Shown piece after piece: positions 36,920 to 45,847 of a stretch of DNA of 64,000 nt. A program made the position numbers and the translations under genes. Position 1 is the first letter of the stretch; every line of letters begins with the position of its first letter. The stretch covers positions 16,894 to 80,893 of IMG/VR virus record IMGVR_UViG_3300020438_000019; one strand, 5' to 3'. Below the pieces are notes generated by a model. It did no database searches and was not told the DNA's origin. It worked only from the letters and a program-made list of their open reading frames with translations. Origin of the DNA: a virus.

Positions 36920-37256
36920 ACTCATAGAAGCACTTCTGCTTCTTCAGTATGATGTACAGGAAGATCAAGAGTTAATAAATCCATTAGACCATCAACATGA
37001 AAAGGTAAAGGTTGATGTTGCTATAGGGAATGATATTGGATTTCGTAGAAATTCAGAAGGTGTATATGAGTTGGTGGCTGATATACAAACTTGGAAGGAT
37101 CCAGTTCCACCAAAGAGATTTGTAGATAAGGTTACTCAGCAATATGCTAGAATGACTGTACATAATACAGTTAAGGATATGGGATTTCAAGTAGAAGAAG
37201 AATGGGAGATGGATGATGGATCAATAGAATTAGTTGTTAATAGATGGGTGGGGTAA
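36873..37256 (+). CDS. Ycf35/DUF1257-like protein
   Basis: A 127-residue protein starting MSHFSTIKTKLKNKPELIEA, the hallmark of the Ycf35 (DUF1257) family found in cyanobacteria, red-algal plastids and cyanophages. ATG 36873 is chosen because this is where the family's conserved N-terminus begins, although the frame is open further upstream. The C-terminus (TVKDMGFQVEEEWEMDDGSI) also fits. Function unknown; it is often next to DUF2997 and occurs in host genomes, so it is probably host-derived. Its presence is one of the best signs that the host is a cyanobacterium. Confidence 0.85.
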   Translation: MSHFSTIKTKLKNKPELIEALLLLQYDVQEDQELINPLDHQHEKVKVDVAIGNDIGFRRNSEGVYELVADIQTWKDPVPPKRFVDKVTQQYARMTVHNTVKDMGFQVEEEWEMDDGSIELVVNRWVG

Positions 37257-37263
37257 TCCACTT

Positions 37264-37449
37264 ATGTCCGAGGTCGTATGGTCAATAAATATTATGATAG
37301 GTATCCTACTGCTTGCGGTGGGATATGTTATTTACTGGGTCTTTAAGTACGATGATTGGAATCCTAACCCCGTTGTTCATAGTGACATCGCCGTTCAATC
37401 CGAACACAATGATTCAGGAGATGAGGAATCATCAGTCGGAACTGAATAG
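37264..37449 (+). CDS. Small single-pass membrane protein
   Basis: A 61-residue protein starting MSEVVWSINI. Residues about 6-28 (NIMIGILLLAVGYVIYWVF) form one transmembrane helix, followed by a polar acidic tail of about 33 residues (DSGDEESSVGTE at the end). The likely topology is helix in the inner membrane; the side of the tail is unclear. No Shine-Dalgarno is strong. Another open frame overlaps it from 37313, and I consider that a shadow. A role in lysis or superinfection is possible for such proteins, but nothing here shows it. Confidence 0.55.
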   Translation: MSEVVWSINIMIGILLLAVGYVIYWVFKYDDWNPNPVVHSDIAVQSEHNDSGDEESSVGTE

Positions 37450-37468
37450 AACTCCTATACAGGAGATG

Positions 37469-37475
37469 CTAAATA
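37469..37475 (+). promoter_or_regulatory. CTAAATA box before the nuclease gene
   Basis: CTAAATA lies 21 bases before ATG 37497, a distance like that of the other CTAAATA sites. Confidence 0.35.
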
Positions 37476-37496
37476 ATACACTTGAAGAATTTGAAT

Positions 37497-37952
37497 ATGG
37501 GGAAACTGACACCACCAAGCAGGAAGAGCTGCTACAACTTCCGAGTGATAAAGATCAACCGAGTATTAGACGGAGACACGATAGATGTCACGATAGATCT
37601 TGGTTTCGATTTATTCAAAAAAGAACGGGTAAGGATTGCAGGGGTTGACACACCTGAGAAAAGAACACGCAATCTAGAGGAGAAAGCACTTGGAATCGAT
37701 GCAACAGAATGGCTCAAAGGGCAACTCACAGATACTATTAAGGGTGATGACGAACTGGTTATTAGGACTGAGCTTGTTGGTGGGGTCGGTAAGTATGGTC
37801 GCCTTTTGGGCTGGTTATACATTGGGGAGTCAAACATCTCAATCAACGAGCAAATGATTACCGAAGGGTATGCTTGGGAGTATGATGGTGGTAAGAAACA
37901 AAAAGACTTTGAAGAATTGAGAGAGATAAGGAGAGAACATGGAACTCTCTGA
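37497..37952 (+). CDS. Staphylococcal-nuclease-like (TNase) endonuclease
   Basis: A 151-residue protein of the thermonuclease family. It has the Asp of the calcium site in VLDGDTIDVTIDLG, the catalytic Arg and Glu in RVRIAGVDTPEKR, and the second catalytic Arg in GKYGRLLGWLYI. It would cut DNA or RNA with a calcium ion. ATG 37497 is chosen over a TTG at 37482. No signal peptide is seen, so it acts inside the cell, perhaps in host DNA breakdown. It overlaps the NifU-like gene by 14 bases. Similar nucleases are common in cyanophages. Confidence 0.85.
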   Translation: MGKLTPPSRKSCYNFRVIKINRVLDGDTIDVTIDLGFDLFKKERVRIAGVDTPEKRTRNLEEKALGIDATEWLKGQLTDTIKGDDELVIRTELVGGVGKYGRLLGWLYIGESNISINEQMITEGYAWEYDGGKKQKDFEELREIRREHGTL

Positions 37953-38169
37953 AGAAAACGTACTCATAGTATTAGAGGAAATCATTCCTTATATTGAAGC
38001 TGATGGTGGATACCTTCAACTATATGATATAGAGGATGGATATGTTAAAGTAAAGTTAGGTGGTGCATGTGAGACATGTGCTATGAGTACTATGACTTTG
38101 AAGCAAGGTATCGAACGTAAGCTGATGGAAGAGATTCCAGATGTTAAAGGAGTTGTGCAGGTATTATAA
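37939..38169 (+). CDS. NifU C-terminal (Nfu-type) iron-sulfur scaffold protein
   Basis: A 76-residue protein that is a single Nfu domain. It has VLEEIIPYIEADGGYLQLYD at residues 8-30 and the C-x2-C cluster ligand motif in GGACETCAMSTMTLKQGIE. Such proteins carry and pass on 4Fe-4S clusters; in cyanobacteria Nfu serves photosystem I, so a phage copy may support host electron transport or an Fe-S enzyme during infection (inference). A Shine-Dalgarno (AGGAGA) precedes ATG 37939. Its stop overlaps the start of gp17 (TAATG). Confidence 0.88.
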   Translation: MELSEENVLIVLEEIIPYIEADGGYLQLYDIEDGYVKVKLGGACETCAMSTMTLKQGIERKLMEEIPDVKGVVQVL

Positions 38170-39821
38170 TGGCTCAACAAACTGAAGTATATCTTGGTAA
38201 CCCCAACCTGAAGAAGGCAGGTACTGAGATACAATTTACAAAAGAGCAAGTAGAGGAATGGATCAAGTGTAAACAAGATCCACTCTATTTTGCATGTACT
38301 TACATGCAGATCATTAACTTGGATGAAGGTCTCGTACCTTTTGAAATGTATGATTTTCAAAAGAAGATCTTAATGGATTTCCATGAGAACAGATTCAACA
38401 TTGCAAAACTCCCTCGGCAGACAGGTAAGAGTACGACTGTCGTGGCTTACCTTCTACACTACGCTATTTTCAATGATAGTGTTAATATCGGTATCCTCGC
38501 TAACAAAGCAAGTACTGCTAGGGAACTCCTTGGAAGACTCCAACTAGCATATGAGAACTTGCCTAAATGGATACAACATGGAATACTAGTATGGAACAAA
38601 GGTAATGTCGAACTCGAAAATGGATCAAAGATACTGGCTGCTTCTACGTCTGCAAGTGCTGTCCGAGGCATGTCGTTCAATATCCTCTTCCTCGATGAGT
38701 TCGCTTTCGTTCCGAACCATGTTGCAGAACAATTCTTTGCATCTGTTTATCCTACTATTACTTCTGGTAAGTCAACGAAAGTCATAATCATATCTACACC
38801 TAATGGTATGAACCACTTCTATAAGACGTGGGAGGATGCTAGGAATGGTAAAAATGGTTATACTACCAACGAAGTTCATTGGTCTCAAGTACCAGGCAGA
38901 GATGCTAAGTGGAAAGAAGAGACATTACGAAACACATCTAAGAGACAGTTCGCACAAGAGTTTGAGTGTGACTTCCTTGGATCTGCTGATACATTAATAT
39001 CACCAGCAAAATTACAATCTATCCCATTTGAAGAACCTATAGTAAGCAATGCAGGACTTGACATATACGAACGAGTGCAAGAAGATCATGAATACATTAT
39101 TACTGTGGACGTTGCCAGAGGAATTGGTGGCGACTATAGTGCTTTCATCGTGTTTGATATCACCACTCTCCCGTATCAAATTGTTGCCAAATACCGTGAT
39201 AATGAGATTAAGCCTGTCTTGTTTCCTTCGGTCATCTTCTCAGTAGCAAAGAATTATAATCTCCCATACATCCTAGTAGAGATAAACGACATTGGTGATA
39301 GTATAGCAGCAACATTAAACTATGACCTTGAGTATCCTAACGTACTCATGTGTGCTATGAGAGGTAGAGCAGGTCAGATAGTAGGTCAGGGGTTCTCAGG
39401 TAACAAGACACAGTTAGGTGTTAAGATGAGCATCACTGTAAAGAAACTAGGGTGTGCTAACCTCAAAGCAATACTAGAAGAAGATAAATTAGTCTTTAAA
39501 GATTTTCATATACTACAAGAGCTTACAACTTTCATTCAAAGAAAGCAAGCTTGGGAAGCTGATGAAGGATATCATGATGACTTAGTAATGTGTATGGTAC
39601 TCTTCTCTTGGTTAGTCATGCAAGACTATTTCAAGGAGATGACTGATCAAGATGTTCGTAGAAGAATATATGAGGAACAACGTAATCAGATAGAACAGGA
39701 CATGGCTCCATTTGGATTTATTGATGATGGACTAGGTGATGATTCATTTGTAGAGGATGGATCTATTTGGGAATATGGTACGACACAAGAAGATGTAACT
39801 TACATGCTTCCTGATAGGTAA
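38169..39821 (+). CDS. gp17: Terminase large subunit gp17
   Basis: A 550-residue packaging motor (T4 gp17: 610). The ATPase domain has Walker A RQTGKST at residues 83-89 and Walker B LFLDEFAF at about 173-180, then a C-motif region ending in IISTPNGMNHFY. The nuclease domain has the RNase-H-like first acidic strand TVDVARGIGGDYS (about 312-324) and the last acidic pair in YHDDLVMCMVLF (about 469-480). It translocates DNA into the head and cuts it when full, with gp16 and portal gp20. It is coupled to the Nfu gene by a shared base, not to gp16. Confidence 0.95.
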   Translation: MAQQTEVYLGNPNLKKAGTEIQFTKEQVEEWIKCKQDPLYFACTYMQIINLDEGLVPFEMYDFQKKILMDFHENRFNIAKLPRQTGKSTTVVAYLLHYAIFNDSVNIGILANKASTARELLGRLQLAYENLPKWIQHGILVWNKGNVELENGSKILAASTSASAVRGMSFNILFLDEFAFVPNHVAEQFFASVYPTITSGKSTKVIIISTPNGMNHFYKTWEDARNGKNGYTTNEVHWSQVPGRDAKWKEETLRNTSKRQFAQEFECDFLGSADTLISPAKLQSIPFEEPIVSNAGLDIYERVQEDHEYIITVDVARGIGGDYSAFIVFDITTLPYQIVAKYRDNEIKPVLFPSVIFSVAKNYNLPYILVEINDIGDSIAATLNYDLEYPNVLMCAMRGRAGQIVGQGFSGNKTQLGVKMSITVKKLGCANLKAILEEDKLVFKDFHILQELTTFIQRKQAWEADEGYHDDLVMCMVLFSWLVMQDYFKEMTDQDVRRRIYEEQRNQIEQDMAPFGFIDDGLGDDSFVEDGSIWEYGTTQEDVTYMLPDR

Positions 39822-40051
39822 TGGATTTAGAACAGCAGTTTGATTTAGAACATTTGCTGTTTAAGCAAAGGAAATGTAGATCTTGTGGAAGGACAAAAGA
39901 TCTATTGGATGATTTTTATTTGATTAGAAAGAATAGAAGTAGGTTGGCTTCCTCATATTCATATGAATGTAAGGTGTGTACAGTCGAAAGAGTAGTGAAA
40001 ACCAGAAAGAATAAGAACCCACATAAGGATTGGATGTATCCAGACTGGTAG
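39821..40051 (+). CDS. Small zinc-ribbon-like protein
   Basis: A 76-residue basic protein with CRSCGRTK near residue 19 and CKVCTVER near residue 50: two C-x2-C pairs about 30 residues apart, a typical zinc-ribbon or treble-clef pattern. It may bind nucleic acid. Small genes of this kind sit between gp17 and gp18 in some marine T4-likes. The frame starts on the last base of the gp17 stop (TAATG). Function unknown; an HNH-type remnant is possible but no HNH catalytic histidine is present. Confidence 0.7.
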   Translation: MDLEQQFDLEHLLFKQRKCRSCGRTKDLLDDFYLIRKNRSRLASSYSYECKVCTVERVVKTRKNKNPHKDWMYPDW

Positions 40052-40088
40052 TTCATGCATTGCTTCCCCATTGAAGAGTTGCTATTTT

Positions 40089-40095
40089 CTAAATA
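40089..40095 (+). promoter_or_regulatory. CTAAATA box before the sheath gene
   Basis: CTAAATA ends 43 bases before ATG 40139, in the 87-base gap after the zinc-ribbon gene. No TATAAATA box is present, although the sheath must be highly expressed; this supports a promoter role for this class. Confidence 0.45.
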
Positions 40096-40138
40096 ACTAT
40101 AGACAATTTTAGCGATCATTTATCGGGAGTAACTAAAC

Positions 40139-42580
40139 ATGGCAAGTCAAATCTCGCCTGGTGTTATTGTCAAGGAAAGAGACCTCACAACTGGTACTGT
40201 TGTTAACGCTGCTTCAAATACTGCTGCAGTAGTTTCAACATTCAGTAAAGGTCCAGTCGGACAAATCACCACGATAGCTTCACAGAGAGAATTAGTAGAT
40301 ACATTTGGATCACCAGGTGATGCAAATGCTGACGATTTCTTTGTAGCCTCAGAATTTTTAAACTACGGTGGTCGCCTTTCAGTGGTAAGAGCAGAAACAG
40401 GAGCAGTTAACGCTGGTGCTACTGCAATTATTAAGAATAAGGTAGACTACGAATCACGCATAGAAGGAACATCTCCAGCATGGAAATGGGCAGCTCAAAC
40501 TCCAGGTATTTGGGGTAACGACTTTGATGTTGTTGTAGCAGACCGTGGTGCTGATCAGTATGTTACTTTTGCTTCTGCACCTGCAGGAATTGCAGCTGGA
40601 ACAAACTTAGCGTTTAGTTCTGGTAAAGCTGCCGAGGTTCTTTCTTGGGATGCTGGATCATTAACTGGTGCTGTTATACTAGATGATCCTACAGTTCGTG
40701 TTACTTCTGCTGATACTCTCGACACTCCCGACACAGGTCGAGTAAGTGGTGTAACAGTTAACAATGCTGGTACTGGATACACAACAGCAACATCTCTTGC
40801 TACTACAGGTGGTGCTGGATCTGGTGCTAAGGTAGACATTACAGTAACAACTGGTAACCCAGAAGGTTTAACAGTATCTGCTGGTGGTTCAACATACGGT
40901 GCTACAGGTACTGCAGTTGCTACTACAGGTGGTAATGGAACAGGTCTTACACTTGACTTTACTTCTACTGGTGGTGTTGTTGATAGCGTAAGTGTTGCTG
41001 TTGCTGGTGACGGTCAATATCAAGTTAATGATGTAGTTACAATTACTGGTGGTGGTAACAACGCACAAGTAACTATTACATCTGTAAGAGGAGCAATTGC
41101 TACTGTTGCTGTTACTGGTGGTGATCCTGGTATTGGATATGCTGTTGGTGATACACTATCAGTTACTCAGTCTGGTGCATCTTCAGGTACAGTAGATGTT
41201 TCTTCAGTTCAGGATACAACAATCGCTGTTACAGTAGAAGACTGGTGGACTAATACAAACACAGACGGTACTAAGTCTGGTGCTGACGATGGTAAGATTA
41301 AACTATCTGCTATCGGTCCTCGTCCTGGTACTTCCGCATTTGCTGCAAACTTAGGACTATCTTATGACGAAGTTCATATTGGTGTTGTAGAGAGATCATC
41401 TAAGAGTGTTGTAGAAAGACTACAATATCTTTCTAAGTTCAGTGATGGTAAAACATCAGAAGGAGCTTCTTCTTACTACCCAACATATATTAAGGAAGTT
41501 TCTCAATACGTTTACTTCGGTGATCACGTAACTGCTGCACACAATCCTACCACTGCTGGTGCTGGACTTGCTGCTGGTACTGCTGCTACTGCTGGAACTT
41601 CTGGTCAGAAACTACAACTCTTCGGTGTTGTTAATACATCACTTGCTGGTGGTACTGATGACTATGCATATACAACTGCAGAGTTTAGTACAGGTCTTCA
41701 AGAGTTCAATGATACAGAAACAGTTGATGTTGACTTCATCCTTATGGGTGGTTCAATGGGAACTGAAGCAGATTCTAAGTTGAAAGCTGCTGCATGTATC
41801 ACTACTGCTAACCTAAGAAAAGATGCTGTTGCATTTGTTTCTGCACACAAAGGTGCTCAGGTTTCTGGAACTGTTGCTCTTTCAAGAAAAGATCAGAAGG
41901 ATAACACAGTTAACTTCTTCTCAACATTAAGTTCTTCTTCATACGCAGTATTTGATAGCGGTTATAAGTATTTCTATGATCGTTTCAATGATAAGTATCG
42001 TTATGTTCCTTGCAACGGAGATGTTGCTGGTCTATGTGTTGCAACTTCTACAACACTTGATGACTGGTTCTCACCTGCAGGACTTACACGAGGTGGAGTA
42101 CGTAATGCTATTAAACTAGCATACAACCCAACTTCAGCAGATAGAGATGAACTTTATCAGAATAGAATCAATCCAATTGTTTCTTTCCCTGGTCAAGGCA
42201 TCACACTATTTGGTGATAAGACTGCACTATCTTCACCTTCTGCATTCGACAGAATTAATGTTCGTAGACTCTTCATCAATATTGAGGAGAGAGCAGAAGC
42301 ACTTGCTAAGGCAGTTATATTTGAACAAAATGATGAGACTACAAGAGCTGGTTTCAATAATGCACTTTCTTCTTACCTTTCTGAGGTACAAGCTGGAAGG
42401 GGCGTTACAGATTTCCAAGTAGTATGTGATGAGTCAAATAATACACCTAGTGTTATTGACCGTAATGAATTTGTCGCTGAGGTTTACATCAAGCCTACAC
42501 GCTCTATCAACTACATTACATTATCATTTGTCGCTACGAGATCTGGAGTTTCCTTCAGCGAAGTCGTAGGTCGTTCTTAA
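40139..42580 (+). CDS. gp18: Tail sheath protein gp18
   Basis: An 813-residue contractile sheath protein (T4 gp18: 659). The N-terminus SQISPGVIVKERDLTTGTVV is the typical arm that links sheath subunits. The C-terminal part (INPIVSFPGQGITLFGDKTA, then FDRINVRRLFINIEERAEAL, ending with INYITLSFVATRSGVSFSEV) is the conserved core. Residues about 200-360 are an insertion of Gly-rich GTGY/GDGQY-type repeats that should project from the sheath surface. A GGGAG Shine-Dalgarno lies nine bases before ATG 40139. It surrounds the gp19 tube, whose gene follows. Confidence 0.95.
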   Translation: MASQISPGVIVKERDLTTGTVVNAASNTAAVVSTFSKGPVGQITTIASQRELVDTFGSPGDANADDFFVASEFLNYGGRLSVVRAETGAVNAGATAIIKNKVDYESRIEGTSPAWKWAAQTPGIWGNDFDVVVADRGADQYVTFASAPAGIAAGTNLAFSSGKAAEVLSWDAGSLTGAVILDDPTVRVTSADTLDTPDTGRVSGVTVNNAGTGYTTATSLATTGGAGSGAKVDITVTTGNPEGLTVSAGGSTYGATGTAVATTGGNGTGLTLDFTSTGGVVDSVSVAVAGDGQYQVNDVVTITGGGNNAQVTITSVRGAIATVAVTGGDPGIGYAVGDTLSVTQSGASSGTVDVSSVQDTTIAVTVEDWWTNTNTDGTKSGADDGKIKLSAIGPRPGTSAFAANLGLSYDEVHIGVVERSSKSVVERLQYLSKFSDGKTSEGASSYYPTYIKEVSQYVYFGDHVTAAHNPTTAGAGLAAGTAATAGTSGQKLQLFGVVNTSLAGGTDDYAYTTAEFSTGLQEFNDTETVDVDFILMGGSMGTEADSKLKAAACITTANLRKDAVAFVSAHKGAQVSGTVALSRKDQKDNTVNFFSTLSSSSYAVFDSGYKYFYDRFNDKYRYVPCNGDVAGLCVATSTTLDDWFSPAGLTRGGVRNAIKLAYNPTSADRDELYQNRINPIVSFPGQGITLFGDKTALSSPSAFDRINVRRLFINIEERAEALAKAVIFEQNDETTRAGFNNALSSYLSEVQAGRGVTDFQVVCDESNNTPSVIDRNEFVAEVYIKPTRSINYITLSFVATRSGVSFSEVVGRS

Positions 42581-42615
42581 CCCATAACCACAAACTCGTA
42601 GGAAGGTAATTTAAA

Positions 42616-43239
42616 ATGGCTATTAATTCAAACGTATCACAGTTTCTTAGCAAGATCAAACAGGGTGTTAAACCCAATATGTATCAGGTCAGTGTTAACT
42701 GGCCTAGTGAGCTTGATCAAGGAAAAGGAGCTACAGATAAAGATCTAGTAAACATTCTTTGTAAGTCTGCAGCACTCCCTGCATCTAACTTAGGTGTTAT
42801 CGAAGTCCCATTCAGAGGACGCACAGTAAAAATCGCAGGTGATCGCACCTTCGATACATGGTCTACAACATTCATCAATGATGAAGATATGAAGATTCGT
42901 GCTTATTTTGAAGAGTGGTTGGCTAAGATCAACTCTCATGAAAATAATGCATCTCCATTATTCAGACCAACAAGTAATTCTGAAGGTTACATGGCTAACC
43001 TTTCAGTTACACAACTTGAAAAGAATGCAACTACTGGTACTGTTTCTGGTGGTGGTATCAGAGAGTATACACTCTGGCATGCATTCCCAACTAGTGTTTC
43101 ACAAATCGATCTAGCTTACGATAGCAACGATCAGGTTTCTGAATTCTCAGTTGAGTTCCAACTATCATACTGGACAGCAGAGGCAAAGTCACAAGCTGAG
43201 TCATCTCCTCCAGATATCAAAGAAACCGTCTCGGCTTAA
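42616..43239 (+). CDS. gp19: Tail tube protein gp19
   Basis: A 207-residue protein matching T4 gp19 (163 residues), the subunit of the inner tube through which DNA passes. Conserved segments are MYQVSVNWPSELDQGKG, CKSAALPASNLGVIEVPFRG, DRTFDTWSTTFINDEDMKI and the C-terminal strand SEFSVEFQLSYW. The Shine-Dalgarno is AGGAAGG before ATG 42616. No separate late box is visible, so it is likely read through from gp18. Confidence 0.95.
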   Translation: MAINSNVSQFLSKIKQGVKPNMYQVSVNWPSELDQGKGATDKDLVNILCKSAALPASNLGVIEVPFRGRTVKIAGDRTFDTWSTTFINDEDMKIRAYFEEWLAKINSHENNASPLFRPTSNSEGYMANLSVTQLEKNATTGTVSGGGIREYTLWHAFPTSVSQIDLAYDSNDQVSEFSVEFQLSYWTAEAKSQAESSPPDIKETVSA

Positions 43240-43243
43240 CTGG

Positions 43244-43251
43244 TATAAATA
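43244..43251 (+). promoter_or_regulatory. Late promoter TATAAATA before the portal gene
   Basis: Exact late box 26 bases before ATG 43278, immediately after the gp19 stop. Confidence 0.75.
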
Positions 43252-43277
43252 GTATAGTTGGTTAGACGAATAATATA

Positions 43278-44957
43278 ATGAGTCAACTATTTGGATTCCA
43301 AATTAACAAGAAAGGGGAACGGAAGGGTCAATCTCCCGTTCCTCCAAATGCTGAAGACGGCGTTGCCGTAGCAGCAGGTGGTTATTTTGGCACATATGTT
43401 GAAACTGATGCACAGGCAAGGAACGAGTTTGATCTCATAAAAAGGTATAGGGACATGTCCCTTCACCCAGAATGTGATTCAGCTGTTGATGATATTGTTA
43501 ACGAGTTTGTGGTTAATGACCTTAACGATACCTGTGTACAAATTGATTTAACAAATTTGGAAGTGGGAGCTTCTGTAAAGAAAAGGATCCGAGAAGAGTT
43601 TGATTACATCAAGCGTCTTCTCGGTTTTGATATGAAAGCCCATGAAATTATACGTAATTGGTATGTAGATGGTAGGGCATATTATCACAAAGTAATAGAT
43701 TTAGCGAAACCAACAGAAGGAATTACTGAGCTTCGCTACATTGACCCAATGAAAATAAGAAGGGTCAGACAAAAAATTAAGAAGGTAGAAGATCCAACAA
43801 CTGTACGTGGTACTGCCCTTGAACATGAGTGGGGAGACTACGTAGATTATTATATCTACAACCCACAAGGTTTTGGTAGACAGTCTTCAATGGTTGGTAC
43901 TGGAGATTTTACTGGTAACCAAGGAATTAGATTAGCATTTGATTCTGTTACATTTAGCCATTCTGGATTGATGGACATGAACAGAAGGATGCATCTTAGT
44001 TTCTTGCATAAAGGAATTAAAGGTCTCAATCAATTAAGAATGATTGAAGATGCATTGGTCATCTACAGATTATCAAGAGCACCAGAAAGAAGAATTTTTT
44101 ATATTGATGTAGGTAACCTTCCAAAGGTTAAAGCGGAGCAATATCTACGTGATGTAATGTCTCGTTATAGAAACAAGCTTGTCTATGATTCACAGACAGG
44201 TGAGATACGTGATGATAAAAAGCATATGAGTATGCTTGAAGACTTCTGGTTACCTCGTAGAGAAGGTGGTAGAGGAACTGAAATTACTACTCTTCCTGGA
44301 GGACAAAACCTTGGTGAACTTAAAGACGTTGAATACTTTAAGAAGAAGTTATATAACTCACTTAACCTTCCACCATCTCGCCTTACTGACGATAACAAAG
44401 GTTTTAATCTCGGTAAGACTACGGAAGTTCTTAGAGACGAACTCAAGTTTACTAAGTTCATTGGAAGACTACGCAAAAGATTTAGTTTCCTCTTCCAAGA
44501 CATTCTTAAGACTCAACTAATTCTTAAAGGAGTTATTGCTCCTGAAGATTGGGATGATATGCAGGAGCATATCCAGTATGATTACATACACGACAATCAT
44601 TTCAATGAATTAAAAGAGCTTGAGATGGAAACTCAAAGGATTGCTCTAGTAACACAGATGGATCCTTATGTGGGTAAATATTATTCTGTTGATTATATTC
44701 GCCGTAATGTTCTTGGTCACAAAGAAACAGATATTAAGGAACAAGATAAGCAGATGAAGAAGGAGATTGAACTAGGTCTCGTTATGGATCCAGTCGATAT
44801 GAATACATTCGATACAATGGACCGCCAGAACGATGCCTTTGCTCCAGAGATCGAAGCACAAAATGCGGAAGATGATCAGAAGAGAGACATGGAAATGGCT
44901 AAGCAACAAGCAAAGCTTAAACCTGCTCCAACCAAAACCACTAGTAATACTAAATAA
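43278..44957 (+). CDS. gp20: Portal protein gp20
   Basis: A 559-residue portal (T4 gp20: 524). Conserved features include LIKRYRDMSLHPECDSAVDD near residue 60, the WYVDGRAYYHKVID stretch, and RAPERRIFYIDVGNLPKVKA in the middle, a segment used for cyanophage diversity surveys. The dodecamer forms the vertex for DNA packaging and nucleates prohead assembly with the scaffold. The last 25 residues are Lys/Gln-rich. The gene ends on a CTAAATA box that precedes the gp67-like gene. Confidence 0.95.
   Translation: MSQLFGFQINKKGERKGQSPVPPNAEDGVAVAAGGYFGTYVETDAQARNEFDLIKRYRDMSLHPECDSAVDDIVNEFVVNDLNDTCVQIDLTNLEVGASVKKRIREEFDYIKRLLGFDMKAHEIIRNWYVDGRAYYHKVIDLAKPTEGITELRYIDPMKIRRVRQKIKKVEDPTTVRGTALEHEWGDYVDYYIYNPQGFGRQSSMVGTGDFTGNQGIRLAFDSVTFSHSGLMDMNRRMHLSFLHKGIKGLNQLRMIEDALVIYRLSRAPERRIFYIDVGNLPKVKAEQYLRDVMSRYRNKLVYDSQTGEIRDDKKHMSMLEDFWLPRREGGRGTEITTLPGGQNLGELKDVEYFKKKLYNSLNLPPSRLTDDNKGFNLGKTTEVLRDELKFTKFIGRLRKRFSFLFQDILKTQLILKGVIAPEDWDDMQEHIQYDYIHDNHFNELKELEMETQRIALVTQMDPYVGKYYSVDYIRRNVLGHKETDIKEQDKQMKKEIELGLVMDPVDMNTFDTMDRQNDAFAPEIEAQNAEDDQKRDMEMAKQQAKLKPAPTKTTSNTK
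44950..44956 (+). promoter_or_regulatory. CTAAATA box overlapping the portal stop
   Basis: CTAAATA ends ten bases before ATG 44967, which is too close for a normal leader, so it may instead serve gp21 at 45154. Confidence 0.3.
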
Positions 44958-44966
44958 AAGATAGTC

Positions 44967-45179
44967 ATGGAACAATCGAATCCCAACGCTGAAGTTCTTT
45001 CAGTAGTTGATACAATCAAAGACGGCAAAAGAGCTGATGCTTTAGATGCTGTTAATGATATATTATTCTCACGTGCTGCCGATGCAATTAAAAGCTATAA
45101 GCAAGTCGTGGCCAAGACTTTTTTTGATGAACCACAGGTAGAGGAGCCATCCAATGAAACTGATAACGGAACAGATTGA
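44967..45179 (+). CDS. gp67: Prohead core protein gp67-like
   Basis: A 70-residue protein between portal and protease, the place of T4 gp67 (PIP, 80 residues). It shares the pattern of a short helix-loop-helix (VVDTIKDGKRADALDAVNDI, then AIKSYKQVVAKTFFD) and an acidic tail (EEPSNETDNGTD). In T4 gp67 is a core component cut by gp21 during maturation. The match is by order and shape. It overlaps gp21 by 26 bases. Confidence 0.7.
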   Translation: MEQSNPNAEVLSVVDTIKDGKRADALDAVNDILFSRAADAIKSYKQVVAKTFFDEPQVEEPSNETDNGTD

Positions 45180-45798
45180 AGATGTAAAAGTCATCACTGA
45201 AGGTAAAGGCGATGATAAAAAATTATACATCGAAGGTGTTTTCCTACAAGCAGAACTTAAGAATAGAAATGGTAGAGTATACCCTTTCAAAGTTCTTGAA
45301 ACTGAAGTAGGTAGATATAATGAAGAATACGTTAAAACAAAACGTGCTCTTGGTGAGTTGGGTCATCCTGATGGTCCTACTGTTAACCTTGACCGTGTTT
45401 CCCACAGAATCACATCGCTTACTGCTGAAGGTTCTAACTTCATCGGAAAAGCCCAGATCTTAGACACACCAATGGGTAAGATCGCTAAGTCTCTTTTAGG
45501 AGAGGGTGTTCAATTGGGTGTATCATCTAGAGGAATGGGTAGCATCAACAAACAAGAAGATGCTAATTATGTAATGGATGACTTCATGTTAGCAACAGCA
45601 GCAGATATAGTTGCTGATCCTTCCGCACCTGATGCATTTGTTAATGGTATCATGGAAGGTAAAGAGTGGGTTTGGAACAACGGTATTCTTAAGGAGACCG
45701 AAGTTGCTAAATACCAGAGTTATGTGAGCAAGTCTACTCACAGAAATCTTGAGGAAAGGACACTTAAAGTGTTTGAGCATTTCCTTTCAGGATTGTAA
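45154..45798 (+). CDS. gp21: Prohead maturation protease gp21
   Basis: A 214-residue serine protease (T4 gp21: 212). The catalytic His is H71 in LGELGHPDGP and the Ser lies in LGVSSRGMGS (residues 121-130), followed by a conserved Asp-rich part DFMLATAADIVADPSAPDAF. It cleaves scaffold, core and capsid proteins before DNA packaging. A Shine-Dalgarno (AGAGGAG at 45139) precedes the ATG, which lies within the gp67-like gene. Confidence 0.93.
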   Translation: MKLITEQIEDVKVITEGKGDDKKLYIEGVFLQAELKNRNGRVYPFKVLETEVGRYNEEYVKTKRALGELGHPDGPTVNLDRVSHRITSLTAEGSNFIGKAQILDTPMGKIAKSLLGEGVQLGVSSRGMGSINKQEDANYVMDDFMLATAADIVADPSAPDAFVNGIMEGKEWVWNNGILKETEVAKYQSYVSKSTHRNLEERTLKVFEHFLSGL

Positions 45799-45801
45799 AT
45801 C

Positions 45802-45809
45802 TATAAATA
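45802..45809 (+). promoter_or_regulatory. Late promoter TATAAATA before gp22
   Basis: Exact late box 38 bases before ATG 45848, just after the gp21 stop. Confidence 0.75.
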
Positions 45810-45847
45810 AACTTAGACTTATTGTACGAATCTTAGGGGAAACTCAA

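Noticed and set aside
37313-37648. 111-codon frame over the membrane protein and the nuclease start
   Set aside because: Its second half runs in the wrong frame through the conserved nuclease N-terminus and becomes Arg/His-rich. The first half (MIGILTPLFIVTS) could suggest a short membrane segment, but it has no ribosome site.
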